64,000 nucleotides of DNA. Source: Pelagibius sp965227505. GTDB taxonomy: Bacteria > Pseudomonadota > Alphaproteobacteria > Kiloniellales > Kiloniellaceae. The notes beneath the pieces are model-generated. The model ran no database searches and was not told the origin of the DNA. It was given only the letters and a program-made list of their open reading frames with translations. A program made the position numbers and the translations under genes. Below, piece after piece: positions 16,820 to 25,046 of the stretch. How positions within the stretch are numbered: the first letter of the stretch is position 1; the number at the start of each line of letters is the position of its first letter. The stretch spans positions 1,550,001-1,614,000 of the forward strand of contig NZ_OZ245757.1 in assembly GCF_965227505.1 (NCBI RefSeq), in the 5' to 3' direction.

Positions 16820-17560
16820 TCAGGCCGTCACCATGACAAGCCGGGCGGAGCGTTCGCTCGATTGCGGGGCCGGTCTGCAACGCAGGTAGAGCCGGTTCAC
16901 GCATTCCTTCATAAGCTCCGGCAGCATCCTTTGCTCGCGCAGATGCTGCTCCTCGAGCCCCCGCTTGACCGCAGCTTCACTTCCTGCAAGCAGGCCCTGC
17001 GAAATCGCGGCCGCCTCTTTCAGGATCGTCTCCGCGCGATCTTCCATCGCAATCTCCGTCAGCCTGACAAAGTGGAGCCTGTCCAGGACGTTTCTCAGAC
17101 ACTCCAGCAGTGCGGCGTTCTGTGACAGCGACGCGATGAGCAGAGTCATGGGAACCGCGTATCGCTCGTAAACCCTGAGCCGCTCCGGCAAATCCTCGTC
17201 CTCTTTATCAAGCCCGGCAATGGTCGCCAAGGCGCGACGTTCGCCGTCATCCAGCCGGAGGCCCGCGATGGTGCCGCTGGCGGCGTAGTCAAGCATCATG
17301 TACTTCATGCCGAACAGATCGGCGATCTCGGCTTGATCGAGCCTCTTCACGAAGAAGCCGCGATGGGGCACGGCCGTCAGCAGGCTTTCGGCACAGAAGC
17401 GGTTGAGAGCCTCGCGCACTGGCGTGGCACTCACCCGGAGCTGATCCGCCAGCTCGGGCACATGAAGTCTGTCACCCGGCAGGAAGGCATAGGTGACCAG
17501 CAACTCCTTAATCTGCTCGTAGACCGATCGATCATCCGGCTCTGTATGACTGTGTTGCAT
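16820..17560 (-). CDS. GntR family regulator, FCD subgroup (paralogue 4, divergent type)
   Basis: Regulator of 246 residues, more distant from the three preceding ones. Winged helix VYEQIKELLVTYAFLPGDRLHVPELADQ with recognition helix SATPVREALNRFCAESLL; note Ala instead of the usual Arg in the S-R-T-P motif. The helical C-terminal domain is weakly FCD-like. The start is ATG 17560; the frame is open upstream but lacks a regulator match. It is divergent from the aconitase operon, with operator site E between them, so it likely controls that operon. Confidence 0.8.
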   Translation of the reverse strand: MQHSHTEPDDRSVYEQIKELLVTYAFLPGDRLHVPELADQLRVSATPVREALNRFCAESLLTAVPHRGFFVKRLDQAEIADLFGMKYMMLDYAASGTIAGLRLDDGERRALATIAGLDKEDEDLPERLRVYERYAVPMTLLIASLSQNAALLECLRNVLDRLHFVRLTEIAMEDRAETILKEAAAISQGLLAGSEAAVKRGLEEQHLREQRMLPELMKECVNRLYLRCRPAPQSSERSARLVMVTA

Positions 17561-17725
17561 GTCGGAGCGTTCCTTTCGGCAGGTTCTTCGCACCGCCGTT
17601 CCCCACGGGCTCACGCGGAGAAAACGCAGCGCCAGTTCCAAGAGTGGCCGTGAAAGAGTATTCAACCTGCCGCAACCGACGAACGCAATGGAACACAACC
17701 CTCGGTCACAGAATGTCATTTTTCA

Positions 17726-17738
17726 ACATACGGTATTC
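17726..17738. promoter_or_regulatory. Putative GntR/FCD operator, site E
   Basis: ACATACGGTATTC, core ATAC-G-GTAT, 166 bp before the GntR start at 17560 and 200 bp before the aconitase start at 17939. Confidence 0.55.
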
Positions 17739-17842
17739 ACTCCGCGTAATGCCGGATTCAGAATGCACAGGCCGCCGATGGGAACGGACATCGCCCCCTG
17801 CTCCCGCCGCCGCCTCGGGGCCCCTCATCGTATGCCGACCAG

Positions 17843-17910
17843 AAAATATCTCCGGTTATAAGCCTTACTATTGATTATCAAATAGCTGCTTCGCGCTCTT
17901 TACTGTCGCC
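17843..17910 (+). promoter_or_regulatory. Conserved 68-bp promoter element, copy 1
   Basis: Aligns without gaps to 35013-35080 (46 of 68 identical by hand count). The core at 17867-17885, ACTATTGATTATCAAATAG, is 17/19 identical and loosely palindromic (CTATT...AATAG). Conserved blocks AAAATA, ATA, GCGC and TCGC keep exact spacing. It ends 28 bp before the aconitase start, where promoter or operator signals would lie. Confidence 0.55.
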
Positions 17911-17938
17911 CTGCCTGTTCGAGCGGAAGCCACGTCAT

Positions 17939-20668
17939 ATGCCCTCCCCTTGCACCGCCTTCGACTCTCTCCGGGTTCTTCAAGCCAAAAGCCGCCCCTA
18001 CGCCTACTATGCGTTGCATACGCTCGGCGCCCTTGGCTATACCCAGCTTGAGCGGCTCCCCTATGCCATCAGGGTGCTGGTCGAAAACGCCCTGCGCGCC
18101 CATGCCCTCGGTCAGGCCGACTTCGACGATGTTCATGCCCTGGCCGGATGGCGACCGAGACAGCAGCGGCGGCAGGCGGTCCGTTTCCGCCCGACGCGGA
18201 TTCTCATGCAGGACTTCACCGGCGTCCCTGCGCTCGTCGATCTCGCCGCGCTGCGCGATGCCGTTGCCGCCAGGGGAGAAGACGCCTCCCGGGTTGAACC
18301 GCAAGTTCCCGTCGACCTGGTGATCGACCACTCCGTCATTATCGAACATGTCGGCGTTCCCGACGCGCTTCGGCGCAATATGGCCAGGGAGTTCGAACGG
18401 AACGGGGAACGTTATCGCTTTCTGCGCTGGGCCCAAGGTGCTTTCGAGAATCTTCGGATCGTGCCACCCGGCAGTGGCATCTGCCACCAGGTCAACCTGG
18501 AGCACCTTGCAACTGTCGTCTCGAACGACGGCCCGGCCATGGGCTCAGCTGCAATACCCTTGCTCTATCCCGACAGCCTGGTGGGCACCGACAGTCACAC
18601 CACGATGGTCAACGCCCTCGGCGTCCTCGGTTGGGGGGTGGGCGGATTGGAAGCCGAAGCGGCGATGCTTGGCCGTGCGTTGGAGGTGCAGCTTCCTGAC
18701 GTGGTCGGCGTACGGCTGCACGGCCGACCCGCAGAGGGCACCAGCGCAACGGATCTTGTTCTCATGCTGACCCAGAGACTGCGCAAGGAAGGCGTGGTCG
18801 GCAGCTTCGTCGAGTTCCTTGGACACGGCCTGGATCTCCTCTCCCTCCCGGACCGCGCAACCCTGGCCAACATGGCGCCCGAGTACGGAGCAACCTGCGC
18901 CTACTTTCCGATCGACGGGGAGACCCTGCGATACCTTGCCTCAACCGGCCGGGAAGAGACACAGGTCGCCATGGTAGAAGCCTATGCCAGGGCTCAGCGG
19001 CTGTGGCGCGATGGAAACACTCCGGAACCGAGTTATTCGCGGGTGGTCGACCTCGACCTGGGCGAGGTCGAGCCCTGCCTCGCCGGTCCGAGACGCCCGC
19101 AGGACCGGACCGCGGTCAGCGATCTTGAAGACTCGTTCGAAAGCGCTTTCGGGATCGCAGACCTTGGGGTACGCCGCTTCGCGGTCGCGCAAGAGCCCTA
19201 TGCGGTCGGCGACGGCAGCATTGTGCTTGCGGCCATAACGAGCTGCACGAACACCTCCAACCCAGCCTCGATGATTGCCGCCGGCCTGTTGGCCCAGAAG
19301 GCGGTCAGGCGGGGCCTCAAGACCAAGCCCTGGGTGATGACGTCCTTCGCCCCTGGCAGCACGGTCGTCAGCGACTACCTGCAGCGCCTCGGACTTCAGG
19401 ACAGCCTGAACAGGCTTGGGTTTGACGTGGCCGCCTACGGCTGCGCCGCCTGTGTGGGCAACACGGCTCCGCTGGCCGCGGATCTTGCGAAGACTGTTGC
19501 CGACAACGACCTGGCGGTCGCCGCCGTGCTGTCGGGAAACCGAAACTTCGAAGCCCGGATCAATCCCTTGATCAAGGCGAACTACCTTGCCTCCCCCGCG
19601 CTGGTCGTCGCTTATGCGCTGGCCGGCAGCCTCCGGCTCGATCTCCTGCGGGATCCGATCGACATGGATGAAAACGCGGAACCGGTGTTCCTGCGGGACA
19701 TCTGGCCGAGCCGGACGACCATCGACGCCGCGATGACCGATGCAATCCGGCCGACGATGTTTCGGGCCCGCTACAAGCGGCTGTTCGAAGGGCCGCCCGA
19801 TTGGAAAGCCCTGCCCGTTCCTGCCGGCGCAACCTATGACTGGGACGACGATTCGACCTACGTCCGTTGCCCACCTTTTCTGAACCTCGCGGGCGCCCGC
19901 GCCGATGTACCGGAGCGCATCGACGCCGCCCGCATTCTTTTGTTGCTCGGTGACGGCGTGACGACGGACCACATCTCGCCGGCCGGCCCCATATCCGGCG
20001 AAGGGCCCGCTGCTGAGTATCTCACGAACCGGGGGGTGGGCACGGACGATTTCAACGCCTTCGGCGCACGGCGGGGAAATCATGAAGTGATGATTCGCGG
20101 CGCCTTTGCAAATCCACGGCTGCGCAACGAGATGCTGCCGGAGAGGCTGGGGGGGTTCACCCGTGTCTTTCCGGAAGACCATGAGATGAGCGTCTTCGAC
20201 GCGGCCAAGCGCTACCGCCGGACCAAGACGCCCCTCGTCATTGTTGCCGGAAAGGACTACGGCGGAGGTTCCAGCCGGGACTGGGCGGCAAAGGGGACCG
20301 CCCTGCTGGGCGTGAAAGCAGTTATCGCGGAAAGCTTTGAGCGCATCCATCGGTCGAACCTGATTGCGCTCGGCATCCTGCCCCTCCAATTCGATGACGG
20401 TATGTCGCGGCGATCCCTGGCGCTCGAGGGCCCGGAACTCCTGTCGATCACTGCAGAGGGCGGGTTCTCTCCACAAGCCATTGTCAAGCTCTCGATCAGA
20501 CGGGACACGACGGCCATCGAGCAGGTTCCGCTCCGATGCCGGATCGACACGGCGGGAGAGCTCGAGATCTTCCGGGCCGGCGGTCTGCTTCCACTCATGC
20601 TGACGGCGCTGGAGGGCAAGTGCGGGAGCGATCAGCGCGTTGACGCACCGCTCCCGCAGTCGGCGTAG
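17939..20668 (+). CDS. acnA: Aconitate hydratase, AcnA/IRP type
   Basis: 4Fe-4S hydro-lyase of 909 residues that interconverts citrate and isocitrate (or, in AcnD relatives, methylcitrate and methylaconitate). The three cluster cysteines are present: Cys436 in TSCTNTSNP, Cys502 and Cys505 in GCAACVGNT. The swivel domain is intact (AFGARRGNHEVMIRGAFAN, AGKDYGGGSSRDWAAKGT, ESFERIHRSNLIALGILPL). The length is standard. It begins an operon with an aaRS-like ligase and citrate synthase, which is not the housekeeping arrangement, so it is probably a second, pathway-specific copy. Aconitase versus methylisocitrate dehydratase cannot be settled by eye. Confidence 0.88.
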   Translation: MPSPCTAFDSLRVLQAKSRPYAYYALHTLGALGYTQLERLPYAIRVLVENALRAHALGQADFDDVHALAGWRPRQQRRQAVRFRPTRILMQDFTGVPALVDLAALRDAVAARGEDASRVEPQVPVDLVIDHSVIIEHVGVPDALRRNMAREFERNGERYRFLRWAQGAFENLRIVPPGSGICHQVNLEHLATVVSNDGPAMGSAAIPLLYPDSLVGTDSHTTMVNALGVLGWGVGGLEAEAAMLGRALEVQLPDVVGVRLHGRPAEGTSATDLVLMLTQRLRKEGVVGSFVEFLGHGLDLLSLPDRATLANMAPEYGATCAYFPIDGETLRYLASTGREETQVAMVEAYARAQRLWRDGNTPEPSYSRVVDLDLGEVEPCLAGPRRPQDRTAVSDLEDSFESAFGIADLGVRRFAVAQEPYAVGDGSIVLAAITSCTNTSNPASMIAAGLLAQKAVRRGLKTKPWVMTSFAPGSTVVSDYLQRLGLQDSLNRLGFDVAAYGCAACVGNTAPLAADLAKTVADNDLAVAAVLSGNRNFEARINPLIKANYLASPALVVAYALAGSLRLDLLRDPIDMDENAEPVFLRDIWPSRTTIDAAMTDAIRPTMFRARYKRLFEGPPDWKALPVPAGATYDWDDDSTYVRCPPFLNLAGARADVPERIDAARILLLLGDGVTTDHISPAGPISGEGPAAEYLTNRGVGTDDFNAFGARRGNHEVMIRGAFANPRLRNEMLPERLGGFTRVFPEDHEMSVFDAAKRYRRTKTPLVIVAGKDYGGGSSRDWAAKGTALLGVKAVIAESFERIHRSNLIALGILPLQFDDGMSRRSLALEGPELLSITAEGGFSPQAIVKLSIRRDTTAIEQVPLRCRIDTAGELEIFRAGGLLPLMLTALEGKCGSDQRVDAPLPQSA

Positions 20669-20716
20669 CTCTCAGTTACGAGTGTTCCCTGCAACCTTTC
20701 TCGTCAGGAGTGATCG

Positions 20717-21613
20717 ATGAGCACAGAGTTCTTCTCCAGCACCCAAGGCATGGCGACCATCACGCCTACCGGCGTCGCGGTCTTCAACAGCCTGGAAGAC
20801 CTCTTTCTCATTTGGGCGACCCGCTGTAATGCGCAGGAGGTTCGCTATCCGTCCCTCATCCGGGTTCAAGATCTCGATCGGCTCAACTACTTTCAGAACT
20901 TCCCGCAGCTCGTGATGTGCGCCTGCACGCTCCATGGCGGCGTTCACGACCGCTACAGCCAAGGGCACGATGGAAACGCTGTGGAGGCAATTCCCTCAGC
21001 GGACCTGCGTGATCCCGAGTACTGCCTGCCGCCAGCCGCCTGCTACAGCATCTACCTTGATCTGCAGGGTAGCACCCTGAACAGGACGCAGTACTTCACC
21101 ACAACAGCGAACTGCTTCCGCAGCGAGTCTCACTTCCGGGGGCTTGAGCGGCTGCGCGGGTTTTCCATGCGCGAGATCGTGTGCGTGGGCACGGCCGAGG
21201 ATGTGAAGACTCATCTCGGTGACTATCGCGAGCTGCTCGGGATCTTCATGGACAACCTGGGACTCCCGGTGGCATTCGAACACGCAACGGACCCGTTCTT
21301 CGACAAGAGCAGTGCCGCAGCGCGAGCCGAGCGGATCTTTCCGACGAAGGAAGAACTCGTCTATGACGGCAACCTGGCAATCGGCTCGATCAACTATCAT
21401 CGCCGCTTCTTCGGCAAACGCTGCGACATCTCCATAGATGGCCGGCCCGCCAGCACCGGTTGCGTCGCTTTCGGCATCGAGCGCTGGATGCACGCGCTGG
21501 CCCAGCAGTTCGGCAACGACCCACAGCGCATTGCGGCAGCCATCAATGTAGCCCGCATCGAAACCCTCGCGCAGATGACGGAGCAAAGACGGATGCAGGC
21601 GGTCGGCACCTGA
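20717..21613 (+). CDS. Amino acid:[carrier protein] ligase-like class II aaRS paralogue
   Basis: Stand-alone class II aminoacyl-tRNA synthetase catalytic core, 298 residues, lacking any tRNA-binding arm. Motif 2 is NCFRSE...GFSMREIVCVGT and motif 3 is CVAFGIERWMHAL. The LAIGSINYHRRFFG, EHATDPFFDK and STGCVAFG segments match the SerRS-derived ligases that load glycine or alanine onto the phosphopantetheine arm of a small carrier protein instead of tRNA. Cys133 and Cys249, possibly with Glu153, are candidate zinc ligands. AGGAG lies six bases before the ATG. It sits between aconitase and citrate synthase; no carrier-protein gene was found nearby, so its acceptor is unknown. Confidence 0.8.
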   Translation: MSTEFFSSTQGMATITPTGVAVFNSLEDLFLIWATRCNAQEVRYPSLIRVQDLDRLNYFQNFPQLVMCACTLHGGVHDRYSQGHDGNAVEAIPSADLRDPEYCLPPAACYSIYLDLQGSTLNRTQYFTTTANCFRSESHFRGLERLRGFSMREIVCVGTAEDVKTHLGDYRELLGIFMDNLGLPVAFEHATDPFFDKSSAAARAERIFPTKEELVYDGNLAIGSINYHRRFFGKRCDISIDGRPASTGCVAFGIERWMHALAQQFGNDPQRIAAAINVARIETLAQMTEQRRMQAVGT

Positions 21614-21700
21614 GGTCATACGGTTTCCAGGATATTGACGCTCAACGGCGGTGCGACAGAGACAGATCGACCAGATAACCGCCCCGGGGAGGAGGATGAG

Positions 21701-22849
21701 ATGACAGCACAGAAACAAGTGCAGGCCCCGAAAATTCACCGCGGCCTGGCAGGCGTCTACATTGACCGCTCACAGGTTTCCATGATCGACGGCAAGAACG
21801 GTGTCCTGAGCTATCGGGGCTACTCGATTGAGGACCTGGTCGAGAACACCTCCTTCGACGAAACCTCCTTTCTACTCGTCAACGGTTGGCTCCCCTCCCA
21901 GCCGGAGTTGGAACGGTTCAAGAAGGACCTGGTCTCGGCGAGAACCCTGCCGGAGGGCATTATCGATCTTATCTCTTCGATGCGGTCCTCCCATCCGATG
22001 GATGTCCTCCGCAGCACGGTCTCGGCTTTGGCGGCATCGGATCCGGATCGCGAGGACGAATCCGCCGAGGCGATCAAGCGCAAGACCGTGCGGCTCATCG
22101 CGCAGAGCGCCACCGCGGTTGCCACTCACCTTGCGTTCAGGCAAGGCCGCAACGCGCCGGTATCGAACAGACACCTGAACCACGCGGCCAGTTTCCTGTC
22201 CATGCTCCGTGGCGAGGCTCCGGACCCGGATCTGGGCCTGCTCTTCGATCAGGACATGATCGTCCATGCCGAGCACGGTTCCAACGCCTCCGCCTTTACC
22301 GCCAGGGTCGTGGCCAGCGCCGGCGCCGACTTCCACGCCAGCATCACCGCGGCCATCGGCTGCTTCGCCGGGGCATCCCATGGCGGCGCGGTCGAGGGCG
22401 TGATGCAGATGGTCCGGGAGATCGGCGACCCCGAGCGGACCAAAACCTACATTGCAGACCGCCACCGCCGCCGCGATCCCGTCATGGGGTTCGGCCACCG
22501 AGTCTATCGCACCGCCGACCCGAGGGCCAAGTACCTGCGCGGGCACGCAGAGACCCTGAGCCGCATGCAGGGTAACGAGACCTGGCTGGAGATTCTGGAT
22601 CGCGTGGCCGAAGAGATGAAACCCTACATGCGCCACGGGGTGAACGTGAACGTCGACTTCTACGCGGCGGTTTCCTATGCGCTGCTCGGCATCCCGGATG
22701 ACTTCTTCGGCGCCGTCTTCGCCGTCAGCCGCATGCCGGGCTGGGCGGCGCAGATCCTGGAGCAGAAAGAGAACAACATCCTGATAAGGCCGCTGCTGCT
22801 CTATGTCGGCGAACAGGACAGGTCTTTTTTGCCTGTAGAGGAGAGGTAA
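21701..22849 (+). CDS. Citrate synthase / 2-methylcitrate synthase
   Basis: Condenses an acyl-CoA with oxaloacetate. It is a short-form protein of 382 residues with the catalytic triad in place: His227 (ASHGGA), His266 (GFGHRVY) and Asp319 (NVDFY), plus the oxaloacetate His of HAEHGSNAS. The compact N-terminus (KIHRGLAGVYIDRSQVSMIDG) is that of the CitZ/PrpC group rather than the long housekeeping form usual in alphaproteobacteria, so it may accept propionyl-CoA or another acyl-CoA. GGGAGGAGG lies five bases before ATG 21701. Third gene of the aconitase operon; no prpB partner is present. Confidence 0.88.
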   Translation: MTAQKQVQAPKIHRGLAGVYIDRSQVSMIDGKNGVLSYRGYSIEDLVENTSFDETSFLLVNGWLPSQPELERFKKDLVSARTLPEGIIDLISSMRSSHPMDVLRSTVSALAASDPDREDESAEAIKRKTVRLIAQSATAVATHLAFRQGRNAPVSNRHLNHAASFLSMLRGEAPDPDLGLLFDQDMIVHAEHGSNASAFTARVVASAGADFHASITAAIGCFAGASHGGAVEGVMQMVREIGDPERTKTYIADRHRRRDPVMGFGHRVYRTADPRAKYLRGHAETLSRMQGNETWLEILDRVAEEMKPYMRHGVNVNVDFYAAVSYALLGIPDDFFGAVFAVSRMPGWAAQILEQKENNILIRPLLLYVGEQDRSFLPVEER

Positions 22850-23182
22850 CCCGACCACCCTGCTCTCACCCCGGCTGCGCCACGGCCCAGTTAACGATCA
22901 GAGAAACCGTTTTTCAAACCAGCAAGGTCAAGCAGCTTGCCAGCGTAGAGCGCGTGTGGGCCGTTGAATGCTACCGATGTAGGACGCCTGCGCAGATCGC
23001 GCTTTGTCGCCAAGACAAACCCCTGAAACGAAACCGGGCCTTGCTCTGCTACTCTTGAGGCAGGGCCTTAGACCGAGAGGCGATCTTGAGGCAGCCGCAC
23101 TCTTGGAACCGAAACTCCTTTCGCTCTTCGGCCAGTATCCGCGATTACTCAGGGAATCGCCGGGGCGCCCCCTGAAGACGTC

Positions 23183-23208
23183 TTCTAAGATCAAGTTCTA
23201 AGATCAAG
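23183..23208. repeat. 13-bp tandem duplication
   Basis: TTCTAAGATCAAG occurs twice in direct succession (23183-23195, 23196-23208) in non-coding sequence. Confidence 0.75.
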
Positions 23209-23305
23209 ATCCATAACCGGCACAGGAGCCTGGGGCCCGACCTGCTTGCCATGACGTTATCCGAACCATGAATGTAGCCGAATTTAGGAGTTTCTTGCGT
23301 CTGCG

Positions 23306-23318
23306 GAATACTGTATTC
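23306..23318. promoter_or_regulatory. Putative GntR/FCD operator, site F
   Basis: GAATACTGTATTC, a perfect 13-bp palindrome, about 280 bp upstream of the GntR gene at 23599. Confidence 0.65.
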
Positions 23319-23598
23319 GTGATCAGGTGAAGGTACTGTTTGGTTTCCATTCTGGCTTGTTGTCTCCTCGAGGCCGACAGAGGGTCGCGCAAAATACTAT
23401 TCAGTTATGCCTGCTGGTAATCGCGCCTGTTGTCTCAAAACCATGCCTGTTCCGACCTCTCGAAGCCGATTGGGCCTTGCATTTTCTGATCAGGAGGCGT
23501 CGGTATGGTGCGTCAGAGATGAAGTATCGACTTTTTTGACAAGCATATCAGATAGTACGCGCCCGAAGCCTCTCCGACTCTAGACCGAGCCAAGCACA

Positions 23599-24279
23599 AT
23601 GGATGCCCCTGCCCGTTCCTCTCATCTGTTTGAACAGATTCACGACATCCTTTGGAGCAAGATCCTCAGTGGAGAGATCGAGCCCACACAGCGTCTGAAG
23701 GACGCCGAGTGGGCGAGGAAACTCGGCGTGAGTCGCACTCCGGTACGCGAAGCGATGCGGAAGATGCATCAGGAGGGGATTCTGATTCCTCTCAGCATGG
23801 GTGGCTACGAAGTGCGGCCCGCATCCATGACGGACCTTCATGGCCTCTATCGATGCCGCTGTGCGCTAGAGGTTCAGGCGGTTCGAGAAGCAGCAGAGAG
23901 TTTCCTGCCAAAGCATGCAAAGCGCTTCGGTGCCCTGGTGCGCGCCACCGACAAGGCAATTGACGCCAAGGATCTGGACCGAGTGCTGGAGCTCAACAGC
24001 CAGTTTCATCAGGATCTCGTGGAGCAAAGCGGCAATACTCATCTCGTCGGCCTGTGCGAGACGATCCGTAAGCTGACTTTGTTCTATCGAACAGCCTTGC
24101 TCAATCGAGTCAAGTCGGACAGCAGTCGGGAGCCTGACTATGTCGAGCGCCTGATGACCAAACAAGAAGAGCATCGGGCGATCATCGCAGCATTGTCGAC
24201 CAACGACGGGGAGAAAGCTGCCAGCCTGATGCAGAGTCACCTTCTGAGCACAGCTCAACACATGGAGCTGGAAAGCTGA
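23599..24279 (+). CDS. GntR family regulator, FCD subgroup (paralogue 5)
   Basis: Regulator of 226 residues. Winged helix IHDILWSKILSGEIEPTQRLKD with recognition helix SRTPVREAMRKMHQEGIL, then an FCD domain with NSQFHQDLVEQSGN, EEHRAIIAAL and QSHLLST, keeping the metal-binding histidines. It precedes the peptide importer operon on the same strand, which has its own palindrome (site G), and is therefore its likely regulator. No strong ribosome site is visible before the ATG. Confidence 0.85.
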   Translation: MDAPARSSHLFEQIHDILWSKILSGEIEPTQRLKDAEWARKLGVSRTPVREAMRKMHQEGILIPLSMGGYEVRPASMTDLHGLYRCRCALEVQAVREAAESFLPKHAKRFGALVRATDKAIDAKDLDRVLELNSQFHQDLVEQSGNTHLVGLCETIRKLTLFYRTALLNRVKSDSSREPDYVERLMTKQEEHRAIIAALSTNDGEKAASLMQSHLLSTAQHMELES

Positions 24280-25046
24280 GGCAGATACTTCAAGACCTGC
24301 CCGAAGAGTCGCCGTAGGCTCGCCCAGTGCCAGCGGGAACACCATAGAGCGGGTTCGCTTCGGTCGGGCAGCCGACAACGAGGATAGACTGGGCGGCGCC
24401 CCTAGCCTTTTCACACCACCAAGACTCCCCACTGTCCTAACGGGCTCCTGGCGAGGCTGCGCCTTTATCGGCACAACCGAGCTGCTTTTTGCTTTGCCTT
24501 TGATGTTGTTGACTGTTCCTCAAAGGCCGAGCCTGAACTCTCCTGCCTGCAAAGGCCCAAGGCCTGCCCTCTATCGCCGAACTGTCCAGGGCGGCATCGC
24601 CTTGGGCAGGCTGCCCCCGCAGAAGGATCACCGCACTGCGGTCCGGAGCAGCTGGGCGGGCACTGAGAATCAAGCGGTTTGAACGACTTAAGCGGCGAGA
24701 CCGGATGCCAGCGGTTGCGCTTTCCAGGGAAGACCACTCCCTCTTCGGCTTTTAGTTGGACACTCCGGAAAATTGTCGTATACAGTATACCGAATTGAAA
24801 GATCGCAGAGAGAAGCGACAGGTCGGGGGTTGAGCTTGCAGAGAGAAATCGAACTGCCGGATGCCACACCGTGAAACGATCGGTGCGGGCATTTACGGTT
24901 CAGCCGGCACAATGCTGCGTTGCCGACCTCGGCAGAGGCAGAGTTGCTTGCGCGCAGTTCTTGGCCGAAAGGCAAAACTCGGGAACTCGAACAAGGTCCA
25001 ACAAGACGCAACGAATGCGTTGCCTGCAAACAGCGGGGAGAGCGAC
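24280..25046. other. Intergenic region before peptide importer operon
   Basis: About 770 bp with no supported gene. Operator site G at 24778-24790 probably marks the promoter region of the importer operon; the transcribed leader would then be some 200 bp long. Confidence 0.5.
24778..24790. promoter_or_regulatory. Putative GntR/FCD operator, site G
   Basis: GTATACAGTATAC, a perfect 13-bp palindrome with one central base, about 257 bp before the binding-protein start. Confidence 0.65.

Larger units (their letters stand above)
17561..17938. other. Divergent regulatory region of aconitase operon
   Basis: About 380 bp holding operator site E (17726-17738) and, close to the aconitase start, the 68-bp conserved element at 17843-17910. 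No gene seen. Confidence 0.6.
22850..23598. other. Long non-coding stretch with operator site F
   Basis: About 750 bp, visibly less GC-rich than the flanks. Contains a 13-bp tandem duplication (23183-23208) and operator site F (23306-23318). Small frames on either strand look like chance; no terminator hairpin with T-run found. Confidence 0.5.

Noticed and set aside
23054..23094. 10-bp direct repeat CTTGAGGCAG in the intergenic region before the fifth GntR gene
   Set aside because: Short, unpaired with other structure, and explicable by chance.
22928..23194. 88-codon minus-strand frame in the intergenic region after citrate synthase
   Set aside because: Arg/Ser-rich composition typical of a GC-rich random frame and no ribosome site; searched for a carrier-protein serine motif (D-S-L) and found none in context.
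24861..25046. N-terminal extension of the peptide-binding protein frame
   Set aside because: The Tat-type signal and a GGGGAG ribosome site put the real start at 25047.
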